64,000 bases of DNA from positions 1-64,000 of the forward strand of contig CAZODQ010000002.1 of assembly GCA_964578625.1 (NCBI GenBank). The letters are read 5' to 3'. The notes below the pieces were generated by a model. It made no database searches. It was not told the origin of the DNA and saw only the letters and a list, made by a program, of their open reading frames with translations. Below, in pieces: positions 18,358-26,851 of the stretch (positions are counted from its first letter, which is position 1; every line of letters begins with the position of its first letter). The DNA comes from CAZBSE01 sp964578625 (lineage in GTDB: Bacteria; Actinomycetota; Humimicrobiia; Humimicrobiales; Humimicrobiaceae). The translations under genes were made by a program, and so were the position numbers.

Positions 18358-19746
18358 TTATCGAGGTTCTACATGTATTGATATACCACATATATTTTTA
18401 AATTTTTCCTTTATGCCTTCCTCCATTTTAGTAATTATATAATGAGCTTTTTTCACATTTACATTTTTTTTCAGCCTGCAATGGAATGCTAAATTATATA
18501 ATTTCTCTTTTTCAAGAACAGTAAAATTGTGACAGGTTTCAGGATCAACATATGGTGATATCTCCTTTTTGATTCCTGAAATCAGCTTGTCCGAATCACT
18601 GGTGATATCATTCCAGCATTCACTGCTTCTTGAATCTTCAATATGAATATACACACTTCTAATATTCTTTATTTTTTCTTTAATCCTGTTTTCAACAATT
18701 TTAGTCAACTTCTCGGCATCTTCAAGGATTAAATTCTTATCTAACTCTATATGTAATGTAGCATCAATAAATTCTTCAATATTATATATAAAAATATTAT
18801 GGACATCTTTTACATTTTTATAATTCATTACAATTTCTTTTATACTTGCTTCAATATTAAATTCGGACTGCATAAACTTTGTTTCCAGAATTATCTCTGA
18901 ACCAGGTATTTTGTATAATATCTTATTCTTTATTTTCTCTTTGACCTTCTCTGCCTGTGAAAGATATAAATTACTTTTAAGATATACTTCCAGGTTTATA
19001 AACTTTGTATTTCCCACTTCATGTATCTTCAACTTGTTTATAGATTTTATCTCTTTTATATCCCCTAAAATTTTTGTAATCCTTTCTGTGATTTCCTTTG
19101 GAATATAATCCATTAAATTTCTAATTATTCTTATTGATAATCTTAAACTTAGGGTTAAAACTATTATAGATACGATTATGGAAGCCATTGGGTCAGCTAC
19201 ATATACGCCTATATTTGCCAGATATAATCCTCCTATTACTATTACTGAACTTAATATATCGCCTGAGTAGTTAATAAACTCCGCTCTTAATGCAAAGGAA
19301 TTATATTTCCTTGCAGCTCTTCCTACATAAAAAACCCTTATTATATTTAAGACTATGGATATTATTAAGACTATAAACACATATATATTTAATCTTAATT
19401 CGAAATCTCTATAGACTATCCTATGTATAGACCTGTAAATAATAAAAAAGCTCAAAGCTGAAATTATAATTACTTCTAAAAAAGCAGAGAGATTTTCGAA
19501 CTTGCCATGTCCGTAGGTATGGTCTTTATCGGCAGGTCTTAATGAAATTCTTATTGCTAGATAAGCTACTAGAGTTGTCACGATATCAAGACTATTGTTC
19601 AGGGCTTCCGAAAAGACTCCGATACTGTTAGTGAAATATGCAACTGTCACTTTAACAGCAACTAGAAAAATGGAAATTAAAAGTGAAAACAGAGCAATCT
19701 TCTTCTTATATGAACCTTTAAGATCTTTAGATAGATTGTTATTCAT
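18358..19746 (-). CDS. Cation diffusion facilitator with three C-terminal dimerisation-like repeats
   Basis: Integral membrane metal exporter of 462 aa. Residues 15-205 form the six-helix CDF domain, with the family block DKDHTYGHGKFENLSAF after helix 2. The intramembrane site reads N50-x3-D54 in helix 2 and N159-x3-D163 in helix 5, where zinc transporters have His in place of both Asn. The first pattern resembles manganese-type CDFs. Residues about 215-295, 297-375 and 385-462 look like three successive ferredoxin-like cytoplasmic domains; one is usual. The gene is isolated, transcribed divergently from araA, so no partner suggests the substrate. Identification as CDF is secure; the ion is a guess. 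Confidence 0.9.
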   Translation of the reverse strand: MNNNLSKDLKGSYKKKIALFSLLISIFLVAVKVTVAYFTNSIGVFSEALNNSLDIVTTLVAYLAIRISLRPADKDHTYGHGKFENLSAFLEVIIISALSFFIIYRSIHRIVYRDFELRLNIYVFIVLIISIVLNIIRVFYVGRAARKYNSFALRAEFINYSGDILSSVIVIGGLYLANIGVYVADPMASIIVSIIVLTLSLRLSIRIIRNLMDYIPKEITERITKILGDIKEIKSINKLKIHEVGNTKFINLEVYLKSNLYLSQAEKVKEKIKNKILYKIPGSEIILETKFMQSEFNIEASIKEIVMNYKNVKDVHNIFIYNIEEFIDATLHIELDKNLILEDAEKLTKIVENRIKEKIKNIRSVYIHIEDSRSSECWNDITSDSDKLISGIKKEISPYVDPETCHNFTVLEKEKLYNLAFHCRLKKNVNVKKAHYIITKMEEGIKEKFKNICGISIHVEPR

Positions 19747-19908
19747 TTATAAAAAGGTATTTATTATAAATATTTAATAATGATCTATTGCTATAAAATA
19801 CATTGATACACTGGGTTCCTATAGATTAATTATTATAACACAGTTTATAGTCTATACTTATGAATATTTTTTTAAAAAAATTAAAATCAGTTAAAAATCT
19901 GTTATATT

Positions 19909-19925
19909 TTTGGTCTCCGGGACCA
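19909..19925. repeat. Short inverted repeat in the divergent promoter region
   Basis: TTGGTC (19909-19914) and GACCAA (19920-19925) flank a 5-base TCCGG centre. Its GC content stands out in an AT-rich stretch. It may be an operator or a small hairpin; there is no proper T-run for a terminator on either strand. Confidence 0.4.
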
Positions 19926-20014
19926 AGTATAACTTACACCAAGCTTTTAAAAACAAAAGTCCTTCAAAGATTCATTTACACCCTTTCTTAAGAGTGTGAG
20001 ATTATTTATAAATC

Positions 20015-20030
20015 TTTTATTTAAATAAAA
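20015..20030. promoter_or_regulatory. 16-bp palindrome upstream of araA, candidate operator
   Basis: TTTTATTTAAATAAAA is a perfect palindrome centred about 75 bases before the araA start. The sequence TTTTATTTAAA recurs within the inverted repeat at 22763-22788 before the lacI-type gene, which would suit a shared regulator. The low complexity makes chance occurrence quite possible. Confidence 0.3.
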
Positions 20031-20095
20031 CTTGAAAAATTTTAAAAAATATATTATAAGTTATCAGAATAATAAAAAAGTAAAAGGAAAAAAAA

Positions 20096-21607
20096 TTGAT
20101 TGATAATAAAAATTGTACAGTCTGGTTTATTACAGGGAGTCAGCATTTATATGGAGAAGAAACATTAAAACAAGTAGCAGTTGATTCAGAAAAAATTGTA
20201 AAAGGTTTAAATGAATCAAAAAATATATCCATAAAAGTTTTATTTAAACAAGTAATGACGAACTCTGAATCAATATACAAGCTGTGTTTAGAAGCAAATA
20301 ATGATCCAAATTGTATTGGTCTAATCACATGGATGCACACTTTTTCACCAGCAAAAATGTGGATAGCTGGTTTAAATTATTTAAAAAAACCATTTTTGCA
20401 TTTACATACTCAGTTTAACAGAGATATTCCCTGGTCGGATATTAATATGGATTTTATGAATCTAAATCAGTCGGCTCATGGCGGTAGAGAATTTGGCTTT
20501 ATCGGATCACGAATGAGAATTGACAGAAAGGTTGTTGTCGGTCACTGGCAGGATGAAGAAGTCTTAAAAAAAGTAGATACATGGTTAAGAGCCGCATGTG
20601 CATGGGCTGATTCACAGGGTGCTAAAATCGCAAGATTTGGTGACAACATGAGGGACGTTGCTGTTACTGAGGGAAATAAAGTATCAGCACAGATTAAATT
20701 TGGCTATTCGGTAAATGGATATGGATTAGGAGATTTAGTTAAAGTTATTAATGAAGTATCTGATTCTGACATCAATAAACTCATTGAAGAATATAAAAAT
20801 ACTTATAAAATTCTGGCTGATTTAAAATCTGAAGATTATCTAAGATCACTAAAAGAAGCTGCAAAAATAGAAATAGGCATGAGAAATTTTTTGAAAGACG
20901 GTAACTTTAAAGCTTTTACAACAAATTTTGAAGACCTCCATGGATTACACCAGCTGCCAGGCATTGCTGTTCAAAGATTAATGAATGAAGGATATGGTTT
21001 CGGCGCTGAGGGAGATTGGAAAACTGCATCATTAGTCAGAGCAATGAAAATCATGGCATCCGGTTTAAACGGAGGAACATCGTTTATGGAAGATTATACC
21101 TATCATTTAGCTCCTGGTTCTATGAAAGTGTTAGGAGCCCATATGCTTGAAGTTTGTGAATCAATCGCATCAAAAAAAGAGAAGGTATCGATAGAAATAC
21201 ATCCATTATCAATTGGTGGAAAATCTGACCCTCCCAGATTAGTATTTAATGTCAGTACAGGTCATGGTATAAATGCAAGTATTATAGATTTAGGAAATAG
21301 ATTCAGAATGATTGTAAATGAAGTTGAAGTTGTAGATCCGGACGCTCCTCTGCCTAATTTACCGGTAGCAAGAGTCGTATGGGTACCAAAACCAGATCTT
21401 AAAACTGCAGCAGCGGCCTGGATTTTGGCAGGAGGTGCACATCATACCGGTTTTAGCCAGGTAGTTACAGCAGAAAATTTGGAAGATTATGCTGAAATAG
21501 CCGGGATTGAATATTTATTGATAAATGATAAGACAAATATCAGCGAATTTAAAAAGGAATTAAAATGGAATGAAATCTATTATCATTTATCTCAAGGGAT
21601 TAAATAA
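20096..21607 (+). CDS. araA: L-arabinose isomerase
   Basis: Converts L-arabinose to L-ribulose; 503 aa, metal-dependent, cytoplasmic. It shows VWFITGSQHLYGEETL at the N-terminus, WMHTFSPAKMWI near residue 80, then FEDLHGLHQLPG near 280, EGYGFGAEGDWKTA near 300, and HHTGFSQ near 460. These contain the catalytic Glu and His residues known from the E. coli enzyme. Length matches the family (about 500 aa). The start is a TTG at 20096-20098, preceded by AAAAGGAAA at good spacing; no ATG fits. It is the only large gene on the plus strand, facing the LacI-type regulator. Ribulokinase and ribulose-5-phosphate epimerase genes are not in the window. Confidence 0.96.
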   Translation: MIDNKNCTVWFITGSQHLYGEETLKQVAVDSEKIVKGLNESKNISIKVLFKQVMTNSESIYKLCLEANNDPNCIGLITWMHTFSPAKMWIAGLNYLKKPFLHLHTQFNRDIPWSDINMDFMNLNQSAHGGREFGFIGSRMRIDRKVVVGHWQDEEVLKKVDTWLRAACAWADSQGAKIARFGDNMRDVAVTEGNKVSAQIKFGYSVNGYGLGDLVKVINEVSDSDINKLIEEYKNTYKILADLKSEDYLRSLKEAAKIEIGMRNFLKDGNFKAFTTNFEDLHGLHQLPGIAVQRLMNEGYGFGAEGDWKTASLVRAMKIMASGLNGGTSFMEDYTYHLAPGSMKVLGAHMLEVCESIASKKEKVSIEIHPLSIGGKSDPPRLVFNVSTGHGINASIIDLGNRFRMIVNEVEVVDPDAPLPNLPVARVVWVPKPDLKTAAAAWILAGGAHHTGFSQVVTAENLEDYAEIAGIEYLLINDKTNISEFKKELKWNEIYYHLSQGIK

Positions 21608-21629
21608 CAGAGTCTGTAAAGAGTCTGTT
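21606..21629. terminator. Weak inverted repeat between convergent araA and lacI-type genes
   Basis: AACAGA (21606-21611) and TCTGTT (21624-21629) can pair, followed by AAAAATTTCTTTTTTT on the plus strand. It overlaps the araA stop. The segment also carries a direct repeat of AGTCTGT. As a terminator it is weak, but the position between convergent genes fits. Confidence 0.35.
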
Positions 21630-21643
21630 AAAAATTTCTTTTT

Positions 21644-22693
21644 TTAACTGAATTTTTTATATTTTTTTACTGAATCCCTTTTAATTAATCTACACTTAAT
21701 TTTATATGATTTTGTTTTGACTTTTTTCCCATTTATTATATCAATTAATATCTCGGCAGACCTGATTCCCATTTCATTTAATGGTAAATCCATAGTTGTA
21801 ATCGTGGGTCTATAAAATTTGCTGAATTCCCTATTGTCAAAACCTATAATCGATAAATCATCAGGTACGGAATAACCAAGTCTGAAAGCAGCTTCAATTG
21901 CTCCGGCTGCCATTAAGTCATTCATGGCGAATATTGCTGTTGGAGGATCCGTATGTTTTGATAAAATTTCTTTGATAGCAGTAATTCCCGATCCAAACTC
22001 CCAGTCTCCAGTCTTAATATAATCTGGACTATATACCAGATTATTATCAATAAGAGCTTTTTTATAACCCTGAAGTCTTTCACGAGTAGCAAGAGAGTCG
22101 ATCGGCCCGCTTATCACAGCTATCTTTTCATGTCCTATATTTATAAAATAATTAGTAATCTCATAAGCAGCAAGCTTATCAGCATAATTAACACAATAAT
22201 CATTTCTTGTAGTATAACAATATGTATATACCACTGGCTTATTTAACTTTCTTCTAATAATACCAGTTACATCTCTGGGATGAACTCCAATATATATTAT
22301 CCCTTCAATCTGTCTGCTTAATAAAACATCTATACTTTCAGAGATCTCTGAAATGCAACTGTTAATTTCGGAATATTTAATACCAATTCGTTTACTGAGT
22401 CTCAGGTTGGTTAATATAACATGGAATCCTTGTTCCTCAACAAATTTATTAATCCCATCTATTATACTTGAAGAGTTAAAAACTGTTATATCCTCTGCAA
22501 TAATACCAATAGTATTAGTCCTACTGGTCCTTAAGCTCTTGGCAATTATATTTCTTTTGTAGTTCATTTCACTAACAATTTTAAGAATTCTACTACGGGT
22601 CTCCTCGCTTATTTGTCCATTATTATTAAGCACATACGACACTGTAGCTGTCGAAACACCGGCCTTTTTCGCAATATCCTTAATTGTAGACAT
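21644..22693 (-). CDS. LacI-family transcriptional regulator, probable arabinose regulator
   Basis: A 349-aa repressor of the LacI/GalR family. The N-terminal helix-turn-helix and hinge are textbook: TIKDIAKKAGVSTATVSYVL, then ISEETRSRILKIVSEMNY, with KSLRTSRTNTIGII leading into the periplasmic-binding-like effector domain. That domain contains PPTAIFAMNDLMAAGA and LSIIGFDNREFS near the C-terminus. It lies between araA (convergent) and the GH127/transport genes (same direction), so control of arabinose use is the obvious proposal. It could instead bind a di- or oligosaccharide. Inverted repeats before this gene and before araA are candidate operators. Confidence 0.92.
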   Translation of the reverse strand: MSTIKDIAKKAGVSTATVSYVLNNNGQISEETRSRILKIVSEMNYKRNIIAKSLRTSRTNTIGIIAEDITVFNSSSIIDGINKFVEEQGFHVILTNLRLSKRIGIKYSEINSCISEISESIDVLLSRQIEGIIYIGVHPRDVTGIIRRKLNKPVVYTYCYTTRNDYCVNYADKLAAYEITNYFINIGHEKIAVISGPIDSLATRERLQGYKKALIDNNLVYSPDYIKTGDWEFGSGITAIKEILSKHTDPPTAIFAMNDLMAAGAIEAAFRLGYSVPDDLSIIGFDNREFSKFYRPTITTMDLPLNEMGIRSAEILIDIINGKKVKTKSYKIKCRLIKRDSVKKYKKFS

Positions 22694-23009
22694 CTCTTTT
22701 TATCACTTCCCTTATTCTGCCCTTTATCTGACTGATTTAAATATCATTACATAATTAGATTAAAGGTTTTCGTTTTAAATAAAACCTTATGTATACTTAT
22801 TGACCTTTTCTTTCTATTTGATTTTCTTGCTTTTATTATTTTAACCTATATTAACTCGCCTTTAAATATGTTTAAGTAGAGGTATTTAGGTATCTATTTC
22901 CTAAAATAACAGCCATTATGTTTTCTTCCTTAGTTTTTTTAAAATATTTTGCTTGCTGTATTTATTTTTCTTTTTAAAACTTATTACAAATTACTAAAAC
23001 TACTACTTT
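22694..23009. other. Intergenic region upstream of the LacI-type gene
   Basis: About 316 AT-rich bases after the GH127 stop and before the regulator start, containing the inverted repeat at 22763-22788. No reading frame with a ribosome binding site is visible on either strand. The gap suggests that the regulator has its own promoter. Confidence 0.5.
22763..22788. promoter_or_regulatory. Inverted repeat upstream of the LacI-type gene, candidate operator
   Basis: AAGGTTTT (22763-22770) and AAAACCTT (22781-22788) form a perfect 8-bp repeat with a 10-base centre, about 70-95 bases before the regulator start. It shares TTTTATTTAAA (read on the minus strand) with the palindrome before araA. An autoregulatory operator is plausible. 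Confidence 0.4.
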
Positions 23010-24962
23010 TTATCTCTCTTTAATCCATACAACCATTTCACCTGGAGTACGGTTTGCCCAGGCATAATATGGTATAAATTTTATATTAACAGGTCGATAT
23101 TGTGACTCTATATTAGCTTTGTACAGTTCTTCATCCCATGATGAATTATATCTTTCTGCTTTGGCATCTATAGTTATTATCCCGCCCAGCAGATTATTAT
23201 TAAACTCTGCCTTTAATTCAGATTTACTGGTTAACACGATCTCATGTAAGTTCGGCCCATTATCAATCTCTTCAAGACAGTAAACAACAGGTCCGCGTTG
23301 AACTGCGACTTTCCCCATATTCGCCCTAACATTTGGATGTGCTTTTATACGTTTTATCGTCATTGGTAAAATCAACTCAACAACGTCCCCGTTCTTCCAG
23401 ATCCGTTTTAATTTAATATAACCATTTACCTTGTTATTATAAACATCGATCTCATTACGATTGATATATATTTTTGCATTTTCACACCATCCGGGAATAC
23501 GCAGTAAAAGTGAAAATTCCTTCTCCTCATCCAGAGAAATACTGATCTTTACTTCCTCACTCCAGGGATACTTTGTTTCCTGCATTATTTTTACCCTACT
23601 TCCAGACATTTCTACCTCTACTTTGCTGCTAATATACAAATGGGTGTATACTTCATCATTATATGTTGAATATATGTATTTACCAATAGAAGCTAATAAT
23701 CTTGCAACATTTGGCGGACAGCAAGCACAACTAAACCAAGGTTGTCTGGTTACCTTTACATGTTCCTTTATTCTGCTTTTTTCACTTGCTTCCGGCCAAA
23801 CCTCAAGTGGATTTACATAAAAAAATTCTTTTCCGTCAAGTGATATACCACTAATAACTGAATTATATAATACTTTTTCCATAACATCCGAATAGATGTT
23901 ATTTACATCAATTTGAAGCATTCTATGTGCAAAGAATACCAGACCTATTGATGCACAGGTTTCAGAATAAATAGTATCATTAGGCAGATCATAGTCGAAC
24001 GTAAAAGATTCTCCGTATGAAGTGGATCCTATACCCCCGGTGATGTACATTCTTTTTAATACAATATTTCTCCACAGCTTTTTACATGCATCTATTAATG
24101 TTTTGTCGCCAGTTTCTATTGCAACATCCGCCATGCCGGAATATAAATATACAGCCCTGACACTGTGCCCTTCAGCTGTATTTTGACTGCGTACAGGTAG
24201 ATGAGCTTGATAATATCTTAAACTTAATCTATCCAATACTTTATTTGATTTCTCCCCTCTGGCCTCCGCTTCTTTATTAAAATAATTAGGATCTTTGCCC
24301 CGTTCATCTATAAAATATTTACTAAGATAAAGATATTTTTTTTCACCGGTAATCCTGTAGAGTTTGACCAGAGCAAGTTCGATTTCCTCATGACCTGGAA
24401 ATCCCTTTTTTTTATTTGGCTCTGTTCCAAATACTGTATTAATATGATCTGCAAGTCGACAGACCACATCAAGCAGCTTTCGTTTCCCTGTAGCTTCAAA
24501 GTAAGCTACAGCAGCTTCAATCATATGCCCTGCACAATAAAGCTCATGGCCATCACGAAGATCGGTCCATTTACTATTAGGTTTCTTAATTGTAAAATAT
24601 GTATTTAAATATCCATCTTTCTGCTGTGCTTTTGCAATAATATCAATGATTTCATCAGCCTTTTTCTCCAATTCAGGATCCGGATTTTCATTCAAGCTAA
24701 ACCCTACGGCTTCCAGCCATTTAGCAAGATCGCTATCTTGAAAAATTTGCCCATAAAACTCACCTTCGGATAGACCGGCAGCGATTTTAAAGTTCCTTAT
24801 AGCATGACTGGGCTCTTTACCATTGATATAATCATTCAATACATCCCATTGATATGTGATCACTACATTTTTAACCAGACTAATATATCTCCCCCAAAAT
24901 TCATCATTAATTTCTACACTCTTATTTAACACAGGTCTTTTAAAATGATTATTTGATTTCAT
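23010..24962 (-). CDS. GH127 beta-L-arabinofuranosidase
   Basis: Glycoside hydrolase family 127 (formerly DUF1680), 650 aa, with an N-terminal alpha/alpha barrel and C-terminal beta domains. The zinc/catalytic motif is visible as SCACCPPN (about residues 412-419) together with YSETCASIG (about 330-338). This matches the Glu, Cys and paired Cys of Bifidobacterium HypBA1, where one Cys is the nucleophile. YGESFTFDYDLP (about 316) supplies the likely acid/base Glu. There is no signal peptide, so it should act in the cytoplasm on imported arabino-oligosaccharides, releasing L-arabinose for AraA. It follows the two permease genes in the same direction. Exact linkage specificity is not readable. 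Confidence 0.93.
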   Translation of the reverse strand: MKSNNHFKRPVLNKSVEINDEFWGRYISLVKNVVITYQWDVLNDYINGKEPSHAIRNFKIAAGLSEGEFYGQIFQDSDLAKWLEAVGFSLNENPDPELEKKADEIIDIIAKAQQKDGYLNTYFTIKKPNSKWTDLRDGHELYCAGHMIEAAVAYFEATGKRKLLDVVCRLADHINTVFGTEPNKKKGFPGHEEIELALVKLYRITGEKKYLYLSKYFIDERGKDPNYFNKEAEARGEKSNKVLDRLSLRYYQAHLPVRSQNTAEGHSVRAVYLYSGMADVAIETGDKTLIDACKKLWRNIVLKRMYITGGIGSTSYGESFTFDYDLPNDTIYSETCASIGLVFFAHRMLQIDVNNIYSDVMEKVLYNSVISGISLDGKEFFYVNPLEVWPEASEKSRIKEHVKVTRQPWFSCACCPPNVARLLASIGKYIYSTYNDEVYTHLYISSKVEVEMSGSRVKIMQETKYPWSEEVKISISLDEEKEFSLLLRIPGWCENAKIYINRNEIDVYNNKVNGYIKLKRIWKNGDVVELILPMTIKRIKAHPNVRANMGKVAVQRGPVVYCLEEIDNGPNLHEIVLTSKSELKAEFNNNLLGGIITIDAKAERYNSSWDEELYKANIESQYRPVNIKFIPYYAWANRTPGEMVVWIKER

Positions 24963-24992
24963 AAAGAGTCAAACCTTTCATAAAATTTTAAT

Positions 24993-25002
24993 ATAACGTT
25001 AT
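24993..25002. promoter_or_regulatory. Palindrome ATAACGTTAT before GH127, weak operator candidate
   Basis: A 10-bp perfect palindrome with the central CG typical of LacI-family operators lies 31 bases before the GH127 start, in the short gap after the last permease gene. It might allow separate control of GH127. Such a short site is easily explained by chance. Confidence 0.25.
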
Positions 25003-25015
25003 TAATATACTTGCT

Positions 25016-25840
25016 TTATTCTTTCAATCCTGATAAAGTTACGCTCTTTACAAAAAAGTCTTGAGCAAATAAGAAAAAAACCAAGACAGGAAGCAAGCTA
25101 ATAAAAGTACCAGCCATCAACACCGGCCAGTTAGTGGCATACATACCCTGCATATTCGCTAATCCAAGTGGCAGAGTCATATTCTCTATGCTGCTTATAA
25201 ATATAAGGGGTCTAATAAAGTCATTCCACATACCCATAAAAATAAACACACCTAAAGTTGCCAGAGCAGGTTTTGATAACGGAAGAAATATTCTCCAATA
25301 TGTTGAAAAGGGATTGCAACCGTCAATTTTTGCAGCATCTTCCAGTGAAGCTGGTATGGTCAAGTAAAATTGACGCATCAAAAACGTACCGAATGCTGTT
25401 GCAAGATCAGTCAAAATCAGAGAAGGAAGTCTGTCAATCAGACCTAAAGATCGCATAATTAAAAAAACTGGTATCAGGGTCACGTGAACAGGGATCATCA
25501 TAGTTGCTAAATACACTAAGAATATTACATCTCTAAATCTGAATTTAAGCCTGGCAAAAACATAACCTCCCAGTGAACTTGTAAACAATTGACAGACTAC
25601 GACAACAGACGTTACTATCGAACTATTTATAAAAAAACGTCCAAACGGATATCTTTCAGAAATATTTATATAATTGTCCCATCTAATAGTATCTCCTATT
25701 ATAGAAGGCGGGTAAGAAAAGACTTCATCTGTTGACTTTAAAGATGTGCTTAACATCCATAAGAAAGGAGCAATCATGACTAAAGAACCTATTATAAGAA
25801 CTATATAAAGTATTATTTTCGATGGGTTTTTTTTCTTCAT
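25016..25840 (-). CDS. Sugar ABC transporter permease, MalG type
   Basis: Inner-membrane permease of 274 aa with six predicted helices, CUT1 family. The cytoplasmic EAA loop that docks the ATPase is clear: EDAAKIDGCNPFSTYWRIFL (about residues 166-185). The N-terminal pattern of one helix followed by a long external loop and DNYINI is typical of MalG-like partners. It lies 17 bases downstream of the MalF-type gene and before GH127. No ATP-binding subunit is encoded nearby; such systems often share one MsmX/MsmK-type ATPase encoded elsewhere. The substrate is inferred from GH127 and araA to be an arabinose-containing oligosaccharide. Confidence 0.93.
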   Translation of the reverse strand: MKKKNPSKIILYIVLIIGSLVMIAPFLWMLSTSLKSTDEVFSYPPSIIGDTIRWDNYINISERYPFGRFFINSSIVTSVVVVCQLFTSSLGGYVFARLKFRFRDVIFLVYLATMMIPVHVTLIPVFLIMRSLGLIDRLPSLILTDLATAFGTFLMRQFYLTIPASLEDAAKIDGCNPFSTYWRIFLPLSKPALATLGVFIFMGMWNDFIRPLIFISSIENMTLPLGLANMQGMYATNWPVLMAGTFISLLPVLVFFLFAQDFFVKSVTLSGLKE

Positions 25841-25857
25841 TTTATACTCCTTCTTGG

Positions 25858-26739
25858 TTAAATCACTACCCTTCTTCTTTGATACAAAAATTGAACAACT
25901 GCAAAAATCAGTACTAAGAAAAAGAGCACATAAGCTATTGCACTTGCGTATCCCATTCTGAAATATTTAAAAGCATTCTGATATAAATAAAAAACTAAGA
26001 CAGAGGTTGATCTAGCTGGTCCGCCGTAAGTCATCATGTAAATAAGGTCAAATGCCTGGAAAGTATTTATAACTGCTATTATTAGGATAAAAAGTGTAGT
26101 ATGGGAAAGAAGTGGAACCGTAATATGAAAAAATTTTTGAAACCAGTTTGCCCCGTCTATATCTGCCGATTCATAATAACTTTTTGGTATTCCCTGTAAA
26201 CCTGCTAAAAAAAGCAGCATGTTAAATCCTATTCCCTTCCATATGCTGGTTATTATTATAGACGGCATAGCCCATTTTAAACTTGTTAACCAGCCGGGTC
26301 CTTTTATACCCATTAAACTCAAAATATAATTTATCAATCCAAATTGTGGATTATACATCCACATCCATACCAGGCTTGTAGCTACCCAGGATGCTATTAC
26401 AGGAAGAAAAAATGCAGCTCTAAATATTCTTACACCCTTTATACGCTGATTTAAAGCTACAGCTAAAAAAAGTGAGATTATAACTCCTATTGGGACTGTC
26501 CCGAGGGCAAAATAAATTGTATTCCATAATGATTTTAAAAATATTTCATCCTTGAACAACTCAATATAATTATGGAAACCTACCCATTCCATCGGTGACA
26601 TCATATTCCATTTAGTAAAGCTGAGGAAAAAAGAAGCTAATAAAGGAAACAATGAAAACACTAAAAAGACTATAAGATTAGGCAGTAAAAGAATAAATCC
26701 CCATGTACTTTCCCTATTTAAAAGTTTTTTAAATTTCAT
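25858..26739 (-). CDS. Sugar ABC transporter permease, MalF type
   Basis: Partner permease of 293 aa with six predicted helices. The EAA loop reads YYESADIDGANWFQKFFHIT (about residues 191-210). The N-terminal LLPNLIVFLVFSLFPLL and TKWNM are characteristic of the UgpA/MalF branch without the extra periplasmic domain. It sits between the binding-protein gene and the MalG-type gene. The 112-base gap to the binding-protein gene contains two hairpins, which suggests that the membrane parts are expressed at a lower level than the binding protein. Substrate assignment rests on gene context. Confidence 0.93.
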   Translation of the reverse strand: MKFKKLLNRESTWGFILLLPNLIVFLVFSLFPLLASFFLSFTKWNMMSPMEWVGFHNYIELFKDEIFLKSLWNTIYFALGTVPIGVIISLFLAVALNQRIKGVRIFRAAFFLPVIASWVATSLVWMWMYNPQFGLINYILSLMGIKGPGWLTSLKWAMPSIIITSIWKGIGFNMLLFLAGLQGIPKSYYESADIDGANWFQKFFHITVPLLSHTTLFILIIAVINTFQAFDLIYMMTYGGPARSTSVLVFYLYQNAFKYFRMGYASAIAYVLFFLVLIFAVVQFLYQRRRVVI

Positions 26740-26765
26740 TTAACTTTACCTTTTAGTCAAATTAT

Positions 26766-26797
26766 ATGCAGCCCCTGTTGGTACACAGGGGCTGCAT
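26766..26797 (-). terminator. Perfect 13-bp intercistronic hairpin after the binding-protein gene
   Basis: ATGCAGCCCCTGT (26766-26778) and ACAGGGGCTGCAT (26785-26797) form a GC-rich 13-bp stem with a 6-base loop. It has no long T-run on the minus strand, so partial termination or mRNA 3'-end protection is more likely than full termination. This is a common way to raise the binding protein above its permeases. Confidence 0.65.
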
Positions 26798-26810
26798 ACC
26801 TACCCACTGC

Positions 26811-26833
26811 TCAAGCTATTTACGGGGGCTTGA
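26811..26833 (-). repeat. Second, weaker intercistronic hairpin
   Basis: TCAAGC (26811-26816) and GCTTGA (26828-26833) form a 6-bp stem just after the binding-protein stop and next to the stronger hairpin. It may add to mRNA processing or stability; function unproven. Confidence 0.4.
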
Positions 26834-26851
26834 ACACTTAATCGTTTACCA

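Larger units (their letters stand above)
19747..20095. other. Divergent intergenic region between the CDF gene and araA
   Basis: About 350 AT-rich bases holding the promoters of both divergent genes. It contains the hairpin at 19909-19925 and the palindrome at 20015-20030 (both listed separately). No short gene is convincing. The araA ribosome binding site AAAAGGAAA lies at its right end. Confidence 0.55.
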
